Source: Schizochytrium sp. CCTCC M209059 (lineage: Eukaryota; Sar; Bigyra; Thraustochytrida; Thraustochytriidae). Taken from it: a stretch of 64,000 bases of DNA. The notes under the pieces were generated by a model. The model ran no database searches. It was not told the origin of the DNA and saw nothing but the letters and a program-made list of their open reading frames with translations. Below, piece by piece: positions 43,414-53,627 of this stretch. The position numbers and the translations under genes are program-made. The number at the start of each line of letters is the position of its first letter. Position 1 is the stretch's first letter. The stretch lies in NCBI GenBank assembly GCA_000818945.1, contig KN805441.1:1-64000 (forward strand), read 5' to 3'.

Positions 43414-44348
43414 GTTTCGATTGAGACTTTGCTTCTCCTTGGATATGGCTTGAAGAGGATTTGGAGTTGCGGATTTGCAATTCTGATCAACTTTTCGAGT
43501 TTTGGGGGGTGCAACCATTTTAACATCGCATGACGAAAACGCGCCGGAGTATGGTCAGGGTGATCGGCCCTCGACGCTCCGGAGCTTTTAGATGCAGAGT
43601 GCACAGAACGCGCTCTCTCACTGGCAACCATCCATCTTCATCTTCTTGCAAAATTTTGCCAGCATAATGCGACGTCATAGCGATGATGTGCACGCGCACT
43701 CCCGGCGCTCACATGGTGTTTTCTTTTTACGGAAATCTTTAGGTTCGGCTGTGTTTCGAACTCTCTTCTGCGCCTTGTCCCTACGAATCTTCGTGAGAGA
43801 TCGCCCCTCGAATGGTTGGTTGCGAGGCATAGCGGGACGTGGCGTAGCGTCTAGAGATTCAAATGCTGCACTTGGTACCTCAGACTGCCAGAGGCCAGTG
43901 ACTCGTGCTCTCCCTTTACTTGCCACAGCCTGCCGGATACGCAGCCATGGCAGAGCATTGTCAAGATTGCAGAGAACTTCTCCTGTCTCATCCACCACGA
44001 CGCGACCCGAAGAAAGACGCTGCGGCTTCTGGCCCAGTCCGGGCTGCACGCACCCGCAGCTGCTGCCGCGACGGACGTCTCGAAACGAGGCCGCAGATAG
44101 AGATGCTAAGAGTCAGCTAGGAACTCTTCAGTGAACCCGAACATTAAGATTCGGCGGGGACAGGCTTAAGCGAAGCATCAAGGAGAACGAAGACAGGGCC
44201 AGCCATCGCAGACGAAAAAAGCAGGTGGTCTAGTATACGTGGCTGGTGGTGGCGGCGCCAAAATTATTCTTTCAATGGTTATTAAAGTCAAAGTAGAAGC
44301 GTGACTGGCATTGGGTCCAGGCCTGAGACCCAAAGCAGAACAAAAAAG
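43414..44348. promoter_or_regulatory. Shared intergenic region of the ZIP and ZNG1-like genes
   Basis: About 935 bp separate the two divergent zinc genes. It contains an unexplained minus-strand open frame (43675-44049 from a GTG, open for about 30 more codons upstream). Its balanced protein-like composition (VDETGEVLCNLDNALPWLRI, ASKGRARVTGLWQSEV) is unlike random frames here, but it has no in-frame ATG or known domain. It could be a 3' exon of a small gene. No metal-response element could be pinned down by eye. Confidence 0.35.
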
Positions 44349-46094
44349 ATGCCCAAGTCCGCGCGCCAGAAGCGAGCGAAGGACATAATGCACGCGACGA
44401 AAGAAGACGTGAAGCGGCCCAAGAACGAGGAGGGGGGCGTGAAGCAACCCAAGAGTGAAAAAGGACCTGTTCCGGTCACGCTGCTGAGCGGCTTTCTCGG
44501 CGCGGGGAAAACCACCTTGCTGAGGAACATTCTCCAAGAAAAACATGACGAAGATGGGGACTTCAAGTGCGCTGTCATCGTGAACGATATGGCTGAGCTG
44601 AACATCGACAAGAGCTTGATTGACAAGTCGTCCTTGCTTCGCAGCGATGATGTTATCGCTATGCAGAACGGCTGCATCTGCTGCTCACTGCAGAACGACG
44701 TTGTGGAGAAGATCACGACCTTGGCTTCTTCTGGAGATTTCAACTACATGATTATCGAAGCTTCTGGCGTTTCGGAGCCCCAAGAGGTCGCGCGGTTGTT
44801 TGCCGAATGTGAAGACGACCACGACCATGCTGACCACGAGAGCGTGACCCTCAACAGCGTCGCTGTCCTGGATACATGTGTGACTGTGGTTGACGTCGCT
44901 GATTTTCTTGACAATCTCACGACAGTCAAGATTGGTCCGGACAATGGTTCGCCTGCACAGCTCCTGGTTGAGCAGATAGAGTACGCCAACGTCATCCTCT
45001 TGAACAAGACGGATCTCTTGCGTGCAGATCAGCTCGCAACGGTAGAGAAGCATGTGCGTGCTCTCAACCCGAAGAGCAAAATACTGCGTTGCCAAAATAG
45101 CAAGATACCTCTCACAAGCATTCTCAACACAGGACTATTTCAAGCCAAAGACTTCGTCTTTGCACCAGTACCTCCTGAGGAACTTGAGGTTGAGCCTGCA
45201 TGCTGTGAAGCAAGCATGCGGCGTGGAGAATCCCCGTGCTGCAAGAAGAAACGCACTCTTGACTCGGGAATATCAAAGGTGATTCTCCCTTCAAAGCGAG
45301 GATCCAAAACTCGGCATGAATCTCGCTTCGCACTCACATCGTTCATCTATTGTGCGCGACGACCTTTTCACCCTCTCCGTTTCCACAAAGACTTTGTGGA
45401 GAGATACTTCGTTTTTATAGAGCGCAAAGAAGAAGAGGAAGACGATGTCGAAGAAGACGACACAACGCGTCTAGGTAAGGTCGATGATCAAGGGCAAGAC
45501 GCGAAGACGAAGGAACGAGATGAAACGGCGCAAAACAGCGTCGAGTCGGTTGGGACGCGCACTGCCGAAGTCCCCTCGTCCTCGAAAGAGAAAGACGAAG
45601 AAGAGGCGTTAAAGGTTCGCCAACGTGATGCTGCCGAAAAGTCAGATGCTCGGTCCAAGGCGTTCGGTTCCCTATGTCGCAGCAAGGGGTTTCTTTGGAT
45701 ATCAAGCACACATGATCTGGTCGGCCATTTTAGCCAAGCAGGTAATATCGTGACGATCGAAACCCCGGGCGTGTGGTCCGTCTTGGAAAAGAAAGCCTGG
45801 GTCGGGAGCGAGAAAGAAAAGGCCGAGCTTCGAAAATTTTGGGTCGATCCTTGGGGAGATCGACGTCAAGAACTAGTTTTTATTGGGTTCGATTTAAACC
45901 ACACAAAGGTGCAGGAAGTGCTGGACCATTGCCTGTTGACGGACGAGGAGTTCGCGCTTGGACTCGATGGTTGGAAGGCCAGCTTTGGCGATATTTTTCT
46001 CGATGGAGGCGAACACGACGAGTACGCTCGCGAGAGCGTTTACTCTGATGAAGACTCCCAGAAACAGGACGAAGAAGAAGGTGAAGGACGCTGA
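44349..46094 (+). CDS. COG0523/CobW-type GTPase, ZNG1-like zinc chaperone
   Basis: ATG 44349 (context aaaagATGcc) gives 581 residues; an upstream GTG at 44301 is disregarded. G3E GTPase motifs are present: Walker A GFLGAGKTT at 48-56, switch region EASGVSEP at about 138-145, and NKTD at 219-222. The metal site GCICC (108-112) is the CxCC signature of metal-inserting COG0523 proteins. A His/Asp cluster (DDHDHADHE) lies at 157-165. The C-terminal CobW_C domain is split by an acidic, Ser/Lys-rich insert (about 365-455) and resumes FGSLCRSKGFLWISS. In animals and yeast ZNG1 hands zinc to methionine aminopeptidase 1. It is divergent from a ZIP transporter. The sequence gtaaataaaac about 32 bases after the stop may serve in polyadenylation. 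Confidence 0.88.
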   Translation: MPKSARQKRAKDIMHATKEDVKRPKNEEGGVKQPKSEKGPVPVTLLSGFLGAGKTTLLRNILQEKHDEDGDFKCAVIVNDMAELNIDKSLIDKSSLLRSDDVIAMQNGCICCSLQNDVVEKITTLASSGDFNYMIIEASGVSEPQEVARLFAECEDDHDHADHESVTLNSVAVLDTCVTVVDVADFLDNLTTVKIGPDNGSPAQLLVEQIEYANVILLNKTDLLRADQLATVEKHVRALNPKSKILRCQNSKIPLTSILNTGLFQAKDFVFAPVPPEELEVEPACCEASMRRGESPCCKKKRTLDSGISKVILPSKRGSKTRHESRFALTSFIYCARRPFHPLRFHKDFVERYFVFIERKEEEEDDVEEDDTTRLGKVDDQGQDAKTKERDETAQNSVESVGTRTAEVPSSSKEKDEEEALKVRQRDAAEKSDARSKAFGSLCRSKGFLWISSTHDLVGHFSQAGNIVTIETPGVWSVLEKKAWVGSEKEKAELRKFWVDPWGDRRQELVFIGFDLNHTKVQEVLDHCLLTDEEFALGLDGWKASFGDIFLDGGEHDEYARESVYSDEDSQKQDEEEGEGR

Positions 46095-46306
46095 TCGCGC
46101 CAGTTTGGGATATTCTTCTCCAATCGTAAATAAAACAAAATCAAACGATCAATACGATTTATGGGTGTGAGCGATGTCGATGAATCCAGCCGGCCAGCCA
46201 ACTAGGCTTAAAGAAACCTATTTTTTTCCCCACTATACTACTATTCTCCCATTCTCTGGGACCTTAAAACGGCGAGTCCCCCGAAAAAAAATCTATCTAG
46301 CATGGG

Positions 46307-46313
46307 TATATAG
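46307..46313 (+). promoter_or_regulatory. Candidate TATA box of the EIPR1-like gene
   Basis: TATATAG lies 66 bp before the ATG at 46379, a spacing that allows a short leader of about 40 bases. Confidence 0.4.
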
Positions 46314-46378
46314 TTAGTAGTACACGCTACAACAACAATCGTGCCAAAGCTGTCGGCACCGACAAACCCGGAGTCACC

Positions 46379-47680
46379 ATGTTCTCCAGCGGCGCCGCTG
46401 TGCAGAGCGTGAGCGCTGACAAGCCATGCAGGTGCGTCGAGGCCCTGCCCACGGCGACCTCTGCCACGCTCGACGGGGGAGACTCACTAGGAGCCGGCGC
46501 TGATGTATCGCTTGATGACTTCGACGAGGTTCACGCCGACAAGCACCTCTTCCTTGCTGGCACGCAGCGACTAGGCGCCGAAGAAGATGCCGGTGATGCC
46601 AATGAAATTGTGCTTTTTGAATACCTCGAGGCAGGCAACAAACTAGAAACGCGCGCACGCATGAAACATCCTGGCGAGGTTTGGCAGCTCGCGCCTCATG
46701 CTACAAGGAGAGATCTCCTCCTCACAATCGCAGGGACGGGGATCGAACGCCAAGGAATGCTCTTTCGCTTCGACGCTGACGCAGGCTCACTCAACGAGCT
46801 GGCGCGCGTCCCCACTACGACTGGCCACACACTGCGCAAGCTTCTCTGGCACCCACCAGAAACCTCAGCTGCAGGTTCGCTTGGCGGCGACGACTTCGAA
46901 GATGACCACGAGCTTTCGGAGAGGTTCTTGGCTGTTCATGACGGCCTCGTCCGTCTTTGGGACGTTGAGCAAAGTCTCACGCAAATGGACGATATTGGCA
47001 CCTGTTCGCTCCCATCGCCTCGATCGCTTGGCGCAGCTTGTTGGGATCCACATCATATTCATGAGGTCTCCGTGGGTTCGGGCGACAAGGTCGTTGGGAT
47101 CGACCTTCGCTCCATGGAAATCACGCGCCGCATTGACGGCGCGCACAAGCTTGGTGTTCGCGACCTCGACTATAACCCCAACAAGCCATATCACCTCGTC
47201 ACGGGTGGCGAGGATCGGCGCGTTAAGTTCTGGGACGTGCGCAAGCCCGACCAGCCGCTCAAGGTCATTCTGGCACACGATCACTGGGTCGGCGCCGTAC
47301 GCTACAACCGCTTCCACGACCAGCTTGTCCTGTCCGCAGGTACCGATAGCCACGTCTCTCTTTGGCGCCTCTCCTCGATTTCCTCTGCACCACTCCTGGG
47401 GCTCGACGACGATGACGACGACGCCAGTGACGTCGGCAATGATAGCGATGATCCAGATGACCGAGATACTGACGCGCATAGCAAGGGTGGCGCCTCAACG
47501 GCCGCAAGCACGAGTGAGACCGCTGACGGCCTGGTCAAGTCCTATGAAGACCATGCCGACAGCGTCTACAGCGTGGCTTGGAGCGCCGCCGAGGCTTGGG
47601 TCTTTGCCTCGCTTTCCATTGATGGCAAACTTGTCGTCAATCACGTTCCGTCGGCGGAAAAGTATAAGATTCTGCTATAG
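46379..47680 (+). CDS. EIPR1: EIPR1/TSSC1-like WD40 protein
   Basis: This is a single exon of 433 residues, ATG context caccATGtt. The WD40 propeller spans most of the chain. The C-terminal third is strongly diagnostic: GVRDLDYNPNKPYHLVTGG, DRRVKFWDVRKP, HWVGAVRYNRFHDQLVLSAG, SSISSAPLLG, YEDHADSVYSVAWS and FASLSIDGKLVVNHVP ending in KYKILL. This matches human EIPR1 (TSSC1), which binds the EARP and GARP tethering complexes and helps recycling-endosome and dense-core vesicle traffic. An acidic insert (about 343-362, DDDDDDASD) lies at the same place as the acidic loop of the animal protein. Length is slightly above the usual 387 residues because of the N-terminus and this loop. It is convergent with the CWC22 gene. 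Confidence 0.9.
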   Translation: MFSSGAAVQSVSADKPCRCVEALPTATSATLDGGDSLGAGADVSLDDFDEVHADKHLFLAGTQRLGAEEDAGDANEIVLFEYLEAGNKLETRARMKHPGEVWQLAPHATRRDLLLTIAGTGIERQGMLFRFDADAGSLNELARVPTTTGHTLRKLLWHPPETSAAGSLGGDDFEDDHELSERFLAVHDGLVRLWDVEQSLTQMDDIGTCSLPSPRSLGAACWDPHHIHEVSVGSGDKVVGIDLRSMEITRRIDGAHKLGVRDLDYNPNKPYHLVTGGEDRRVKFWDVRKPDQPLKVILAHDHWVGAVRYNRFHDQLVLSAGTDSHVSLWRLSSISSAPLLGLDDDDDDASDVGNDSDDPDDRDTDAHSKGGASTAASTSETADGLVKSYEDHADSVYSVAWSAAEAWVFASLSIDGKLVVNHVPSAEKYKILL

Positions 47681-48016
47681 ACATGTTTGCGGACGGACGA
47701 GGCAATTTGGTCAACAGGGATGGGATAGGATGGGACGGGATGACAAGGCTATCTGTTCCAAGTCTTGCGTTATGTTGATTGTACTTACTTGCTTGGGAGA
47801 GCGACTTTGACGTTTCTAGCTGATCGTTATACTTTTACAAAATGTTGCTGCACTCGCCACATTGTTTCTGTGACAAGAGAAGAAAGAGTCTGCGCGTGTT
47901 TGCGAACACATCACAATAGGTCCATGTTTCCCATGAACACAGGTATACATACCATGCGTCATCGCACTATACGTTTTCCCCAAAGAAAAAATCATACGCG
48001 TATACGGCAATTGCTC
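47681..48016. other. Convergent 3' intergenic region
   Basis: This is about 336 bp between the stops of EIPR1 and CWC22. No feature was seen beyond an AT-rich composition. Confidence 0.4.
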
Positions 48017-50635
48017 TCACTCGCGGCGTCTGCGCTTGTGGCGCGGCTCCGCCATGGATCGCGACGAATCTGAGGAAGAACTGCTTCTCGAACTGCTGCT
48101 GCCACTGCTGTCACTGCTCTCGCTGTCTGAACGACGACGGCGACGATGATGACGACGACGGCGCGAGCCTGTACGGCTGCCGCCGCCGCTGCTGCTGCTG
48201 CTGCCGCTGCTGCTGCTGCTCCCACTGCCACTGCTGCTGCCGCTGCTACTGCGCGAAGACCCAGAGTCGCTATCCGAAGAGGAGGAGCTCGAGCCATCGT
48301 TGTCTCCGTCGCGGGCTCGGCGCGCCGCCAGTTCGGCTGCACGCCGAGCCTCCAGCAGACGAGGCGCATTCTTGTAGTAAGCACGCATATTGTCGGTGAG
48401 AGGACCGAGCCCACTCTTGGTGAAAAAGGTAATGCTAAAGGCAGTGTCAGCGAGATTGTCTCCCATGGGAAACATGAAGCGAAAGATGTGCTCCATTTCA
48501 GGGTTCAAGAAGCGGTCACGCAACTTTTCCATGCCCAGCTCCTGAGCCATTTCTACGCACAAATGCTTGACAAAGATGCGTTTCGTGGGGTTCGAGGCCG
48601 CTTCCGTCATGTGCACCACCTCAAAGACCGTCCAGGGCATTGCATCGTTGCTCAAAAGATGAGCAAAAAGGGAGGCAACGTTTCGCATCTGATTTGTCTC
48701 CAATCGATGGATAGTGTCATACTGTGTCTTGAAGGCATCCATGAAACACTCTTGATACACGCGGGACATTCTGCAAAAACGTTGCGCGATGAGCGCGTGA
48801 TACCGATTAAAGGTCTTCTCTTGTGAGCAGCACTCAATAATCATATTCACCAGTTCGGACTCAAGACCCACGGGGATCTGAAGTTTAATGAGTTTGTGGG
48901 CAGCCTCCTCAAAGGTCAGCGAAGACATAATGGTGAGATAAATATTCCTTCGCAGCGCCACCAATTCAGACTCGGAGAGATCCTTGATTTCCTCGGCAGC
49001 CTTTTCCTTTCCATGATTCGCGTCCTCTTCCGCGCCGCCGGTATTCGTAATTGCAGCCTGTTTTCCATGACCGCGACCGCCGTGCGTGCTTGTGCTGCGT
49101 CCGCTTCCACCGCTGCTACTGCCGCTGCTGCCGCTGCTGCTGCTGCTGCTGCTGCTGCCGTCGCTGTCATCGCCACTGCCACCACTCTCCTCCGTGTCGG
49201 ATTCGCTTCCACTCGAAGAACCGGTACTCGAGCTGGAACTGCTCTCGACGCCTCCCAAAATCTCCTTTTGGATCGATCTCCACATGAGCTCCGATTGGCG
49301 GAACTTGCGGTCCACTGAAAACGTATTGAGTCTTTCCAGCGGGTCGAGCTCATCGTCAAGGCCAATTTCGTGCACGATGCGATCCGAGTCCTCCACGAGG
49401 TCCAGGTTCGGCTTGATAATGGCGGGAAAATCGGCAAAATCCTTTTTCCGGATCTCAAACAGATCCTCAATCATGTACTGCACACGTTCCGAGACAAAAC
49501 CTTCCTGCAAAAGCGTTCGAAGCTGCTCAAAGATCATGTGCAGGCCATTGGGCACGGACTCGCTAAGATGCTGTCCAATCTGCTTTGTAAACTCGACGGC
49601 AACTTCCACCGAGTCGTCCGTTGGTCGGGCCAAGAGCAGGTGAATTACTTCGAGCGCCAAGAGATCATGTGCCACTTGCTGGTTCACAAGGTGGGCAATG
49701 AATCGGACGAGCGCTGTGGACTCGGGCTTGTTACGTTTCTGGAACGCCCGACGAAAGCTCACCACAACTCGCGTTACGAGAAGATCGCCCACCTCGGGAA
49801 GCTTCGTATTAATGACCGCCGCAACGGCCGCGTATACGGGCGTATATCCGACAGAAGCCAGCTGGGCCTTCATGAGCGCGCGCACGAGCAGACCTTTGCC
49901 ACGCACAAGATTGTACTCGAAAAAGGCAGGAAGAAGTCCTTGAATATTGTTTTGGGTCACGCGGTTCACCAGGCCATTCAAACCTTTCAAAAGGCTTAAC
50001 CACGTGAGCTGCTGTCGCTCCTCAGTAGTGCGCTGAATCTTGGCGCGGGCCATCGCACGCTCGAGCTCCTTTCTCCGCTGTGGTGGCATGTAAATGCCGA
50101 GCTGGTGTTTACGGTATGAGAGAGTCACGCGTTTGGACCAATGTTTGGGAATTCCTCGCCAGCTTTCGCGCCCACTGCTACGATCGCTGCTGTAACTCTT
50201 GCTTCGGCTCCGGCTCGGGCTGCGAGGCGGCCGAGACTGACCTTTGCCTAAGGGTGGCCCGCGCAATTCACTTCGGTCGCGTGGTCGATCACGTGAAGCT
50301 TGGCTGCCGCTTCGGTCCCGGTTTGATGAAGTGGCGACGGCGGCAGAGGCGGCGCCTTCTGGTGCAGGCTTTTCAACTTCGCGAGGAGGTTGCTCCTTGG
50401 CAACATGATCATTGTTTCGCTCAGCCTCTTCGTCCACGTGGATCTCGTTTTCGTTTTTTCCCTCAGGGTTCTTGGGGCGAGACGAAGGTGGGGATGATGA
50501 TGATGACGACGACGACGACGACGAAGTAGAAGAAGAAGAAGCAGCCGAGGCAGCACTCTTCGCACTCGCCCGTGTTGCTGAGGATGCGTCCGAGGCTGCC
50601 GAAGACTCGGAGTCCGAGCGCGCGCGCTTCGCCAT
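48017..50635 (-). CDS. CWC22: Pre-mRNA-splicing factor CWC22 homologue
   Basis: This is a single exon of 872 residues from ATG 50635. The N-terminal about 150 residues are Ser/Ala-rich, then basic with RS-type dipeptides (SRSRSKSYSSDRSSGR). The MIF4G-like domain (about 185-400) begins after HWSKRVTLSYRKHQLGIYMPP and includes RTTEERQQLTWLSLLKGLNG and NNIQGLLPAFFEYNLVRGKG, the hallmark start of CWC22/NCM. The MA3 domain (about 555-680) starts LRRNIYLTIMSSLTFEEAAHK. Between them is a Ser/Gly/Asp-rich linker. The C-terminus is a long Ser-rich, Arg-rich tail. CWC22 joins the activated spliceosome and, in animals, loads eIF4A3 onto exon junctions. The gene shares an upstream region with the eL26 gene on the other strand. 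Confidence 0.93.
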   Translation of the reverse strand: MAKRARSDSESSAASDASSATRASAKSAASAASSSSTSSSSSSSSSSSPPSSRPKNPEGKNENEIHVDEEAERNNDHVAKEQPPREVEKPAPEGAASAAVATSSNRDRSGSQASRDRPRDRSELRGPPLGKGQSRPPRSPSRSRSKSYSSDRSSGRESWRGIPKHWSKRVTLSYRKHQLGIYMPPQRRKELERAMARAKIQRTTEERQQLTWLSLLKGLNGLVNRVTQNNIQGLLPAFFEYNLVRGKGLLVRALMKAQLASVGYTPVYAAVAAVINTKLPEVGDLLVTRVVVSFRRAFQKRNKPESTALVRFIAHLVNQQVAHDLLALEVIHLLLARPTDDSVEVAVEFTKQIGQHLSESVPNGLHMIFEQLRTLLQEGFVSERVQYMIEDLFEIRKKDFADFPAIIKPNLDLVEDSDRIVHEIGLDDELDPLERLNTFSVDRKFRQSELMWRSIQKEILGGVESSSSSSTGSSSGSESDTEESGGSGDDSDGSSSSSSSSGSSGSSSGGSGRSTSTHGGRGHGKQAAITNTGGAEEDANHGKEKAAEEIKDLSESELVALRRNIYLTIMSSLTFEEAAHKLIKLQIPVGLESELVNMIIECCSQEKTFNRYHALIAQRFCRMSRVYQECFMDAFKTQYDTIHRLETNQMRNVASLFAHLLSNDAMPWTVFEVVHMTEAASNPTKRIFVKHLCVEMAQELGMEKLRDRFLNPEMEHIFRFMFPMGDNLADTAFSITFFTKSGLGPLTDNMRAYYKNAPRLLEARRAAELAARRARDGDNDGSSSSSSDSDSGSSRSSSGSSSGSGSSSSSGSSSSSGGGSRTGSRRRRHHRRRRRSDSESSDSSGSSSSRSSSSSDSSRSMAEPRHKRRRRE

Positions 50636-52015
50636 GGCGCTATCTACTCGCGCCTACACGCAATTGCGTGCGCGAGCGCGAGCACACGCGCGCGAGAGTG
50701 CAAAGGGTCGTTTTGCACTGGCCAACCAGCTAGCCGGCTAGGCAGGCCTGGCTGGTTTTCTTTCGCGTTGCCTGGCCGAGGTCGTCCGTCGCCAGAGCTT
50801 GTGTATGCGCACGCGCGGGTCTGGTCTGCGACGCTCTTTCTTCTCTCGAGGGCTCCCACGCCGTGGGCCGCGACGCGCCGCGCGCAGGACGCCTCCGAGT
50901 CGTCCTGCGGCCAAGATGATCTGTTTGTTTCTTTTGTTGCTTCAGTCGCGTCTCGGTGGTCTCTTGTTTCGCATAGCATCGGCTTAAGACTTGCTACACC
51001 AGGCCCCAAGACCTTGGCGAGCCTTTCTGCGAGGAAAGAATAACAAGAGCAATGCTGCCTGACAGTGCGTCCGAGTCACTCTGTGGAGAAAGTGCAGCAC
51101 AAGCTTTTCTCTTGAAGAAGAAGGAGAGCGATGGGGTATACACCCCCGCACCCCCTCCCCTCCCCAAAAAAGAAAAATGAAGCATTGCGAGACCAAGAAG
51201 GTCCGAGTGCAACGTAAGCCCAAACAGCCTGACTGATATGACAGGCTCCTTGCGAAGGAGGAGAACGAAGAACGCAAGAGTGAAAAATGATTCAAGCATT
51301 GCCACGGCGCATTGCCAAACGAAAAAGGCGCAAGTATACATATTTCATTACTTGAGAGTTTCTCCTGCCTGCTGCTCACAGACAGTCTCTCGAGACTTTG
51401 GTCGTTCTTGCTGATCAATTATTGGCATACCACCCACACAAAGTCTACCATCCGTGTCATTCCCAAAGAAAATCACAGCCCTCTTGCCTCTCTCTCTCTT
51501 CATCTTCCCCCTTACTTCTTCACCATTCACCCCCAGCACTTTTCCCCTTTCGCCGCCATGTCCATCCTTGCTCCGTTTCCGGACCTTGGCTCTCGCTCTC
51601 CGCGTCTCCTTTCCTTTCGCCAGTCACATTTCGAGGCGACGGTTGCTCCGTTTCTCCTTCTTCTTCTTCTTCTTCTTCTTCTTCTTCGTCTCCCCTTTCT
51701 TCGTCTTCGCTCTTGGCCCCTGCGGCTTTTATCCCCGCGGGCCCGGCGCGTTTTCGCCCCGCGCGCACACCTCCGTGCGCCGTGCGCTGTGCCCGCTGCG
51801 GGTCTCCGCTGCGTACCCCCTAGGGTTAGGTTTTCTCGGCGGAGCCGGGGTGGCAAGCAGCGCTTGGTGGGTGGCGGGCGGGTCGGGGGGCAGGGAGGGA
51901 GACTTCGCGCGTCTCCCTGGCGCCATTGAGCGCGGCGGAGAGGGCGAAAGGCCAATCACCGATTGAGACACACGAGCGCCAGGAGTCTGTCTCGCGCTTC
52001 GCCTCGCCAGGGAAG
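50636..52015. promoter_or_regulatory. Divergent promoter region of CWC22 and eL26
   Basis: The 1.4-kb region holds no recognisable protein. A pyrimidine-rich half (about 51360-51720) contains a CTT triplet run (about 51657-51687). A telomere-like box at 51821 lies nearer eL26. Open frames here come from triplet runs. Confidence 0.45.
51821..51834 (+). promoter_or_regulatory. Telo-box-like element in the eL26 promoter
   Basis: tagggttaggtttt contains two telomere-like half repeats 195 bp before the eL26 ATG. In land plants the complement of such a box (AAACCCTAA) is common in ribosomal-protein promoters. Whether it works that way in this lineage is unknown. Confidence 0.4.
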
Positions 52016-52769
52016 ATGAAGTTCTCGGTACGTGCGCGAGGGCGCGCATGCCGCCGCTGCCCGCTGCCCTGCCCGTCGCGCTCGTGCTCGCGTCGCCCCC
52101 GCCCCGCGCATGGAGCGCGAGGTGGGGCGCATCATGTCGCGGCGAGATGACGAGGAATGACTGGCACCTAGCCAGCCAGCCAGCCCGCCTGACCGGGCGC
52201 GCGACGGGAAGGCGACGCGGCGTGCTGCGCAAGAGAATTGCGCGGCATAAGAGGGGTAATGATGATGATGAAATCAACAGAATGACTGACGGAATGGAAC
52301 GCTTTACCGACGTGTTTGTTTTCTACTCTTCGCTGTCGCACGCGAAAACCTTTACGTATCACAGCCCTTTGTATCGTCCTCGCGGAGGAAGAACCGCAAG
52401 GCCCACTTCGGTGCGGACTCCAACCGCCGCCAGAAGCTCATGAGCTCCCCGCTCTCCAAGGAGCTCCAGCAGCAGCACAAGGTCCGCTCCATGCCGGTCC
52501 GCAAGGATGACGAGGTCGTCATTGCCCGCGGCAAGTTCAAGCTTGTCGAGGGCAAGGTTGTCTCGTGCTTCCGCAAGAAGTTCGTCCTCCACATTGAGGG
52601 CGCCAAGATCACCAAGCAGAACGAGCAGCCCGTCTTCGTCGGCATCCACCCCTCGAACGTCATCATTAAGCGCTTGAAAATGGACAAGGACCGCAAGGCC
52701 ACCCTCGAGCGCAAGGCCCGGGGCGCCCAGAAGAAGGTGAGCAGCGGTGATATTAGCCAGATGGACTAA
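52016..52769 (+). CDS. RPL26: Cytosolic large-subunit ribosomal protein eL26/uL24 (RPL26), two exons
   Basis: Exon 1 is 52016-52027 (MKFS). A GT-AG intron of 337 bp runs from gtacgt at 52028 to cacag ending at 52364. Exon 2 is 52365-52769, starting [17 protein letters not shown] and ending at TAA. The spliced product is 138 residues against 145 in human. Hallmarks are [33 protein letters not shown] (KOW motif region) and [20 protein letters not shown]. The protein sits near the peptide exit tunnel of the 60S subunit. The join is in phase 0, right after codon 4, a usual place for a first intron in ribosomal-protein genes. The C-terminus is shorter and ends GDISQMD. An annotation that ignores splicing would start wrongly at the internal ATG at 52440. 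Confidence 0.92.
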
Positions 52770-52934
52770 GGGATTCTCTCGGCTGCCTGCGTGAGCGGGC
52801 GAGCGCTCGTTCATGCAACTCCTGTGCATTCCCTTCCAACTTTTATCGACTACCCGCAATCAGCTTATTCGCAGATCCTGGTTTTCTGACCATTCGTTTC
52901 TCATTTCTTACTTCTATACGCTGCTTCATCGCGA

Positions 52935-53627
52935 TCAGCTCTTGAACACCTTGTCGCATCGTCCTGGCCCGTGCGCAAGCTTGTGCGCAAATTGTTGCGG
53001 CAATGTAGATCGCAGCACACAATGCGAATCGAGCCACCCGCGACTGTGTGCGCGAAGATCGCGCGCCAGCTGGAACTCGCCCTGTGCACAGCAACAACGC
53101 GGACAGGCGCGACCTAGGAACCAGCGTTTCATTTCGGCTCTTGGGTCCACGCAGACTTGGGCCAGAGCCACGCCTTGTCGTTGCACAATCGCCTTAAGCG
53201 GGCTACTTCCCGTCACTGCGCAGACCACGCTTCCGTCTGGCTTTTCCACGCGCGTCGCGAGCACTTCGTATGGTGTCTCGTTTTCGCAAACATCGCACGT
53301 GCGAAGCCACGCGTATGCGCACAAGAAGAATTCGTCGCGTTTCCGCTCCGCGGCAACGCGAGAGTCTTCAGAACGCGCGTCGGACAACGCCTGCGCCGAC
53401 ACGTATTTTGCAGCGCTCTTGCCGAGCATCGCCGCATTTCCTGACATCTTGCGCTTGTTTTCGAGGATCACCGCTTCTTCCTTCTTGCCTTCTTCTTCGT
53501 CTTCGCGGTCGCCGTTGTCGTCATCCCCTTCGGAGTCCGTTTCCCAGCCCGTCTCCGTCTCGGCGACCTTGGCCAAATTGACCTTGTCCAGGGCACGGTC
53601 GAGGCGGCTTTTGCTTTGGCGCATCAT
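52935..53627 (-). CDS. Hypothetical Cys-rich protein, 230 residues
   Basis: Two adjacent ATG codons at 53627 and 53624 open a frame of 230 residues. The N-terminal 60 residues are charged, with an acidic run (DSEGDDDNGDREDEEEG). The middle is helical and Ala/Ser-rich. The C-terminal half has C111xxC114 (CDVCEN) and C175xxCCC180 (CPRCCC), spaced as a possible zinc-binding pair, with a predicted strand-rich segment between (PYEVLATRVEKPDGSVVCAV). The family is not recognised. Protein-like composition, a double Met start and a promoter-sized flank support it as real. It is convergent with eL26, its stop lying about 165 bp from the eL26 stop. Confidence 0.5.
   Translation of the reverse strand: MMRQSKSRLDRALDKVNLAKVAETETGWETDSEGDDDNGDREDEEEGKKEEAVILENKRKMSGNAAMLGKSAAKYVSAQALSDARSEDSRVAAERKRDEFFLCAYAWLRTCDVCENETPYEVLATRVEKPDGSVVCAVTGSSPLKAIVQRQGVALAQVCVDPRAEMKRWFLGRACPRCCCAQGEFQLARDLRAHSRGWLDSHCVLRSTLPQQFAHKLAHGPGRCDKVFKS

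Noticed and set aside
51821..51834. Interstitial telomere
   Set aside because: There are only about two half-repeats; a promoter box or chance is more likely.
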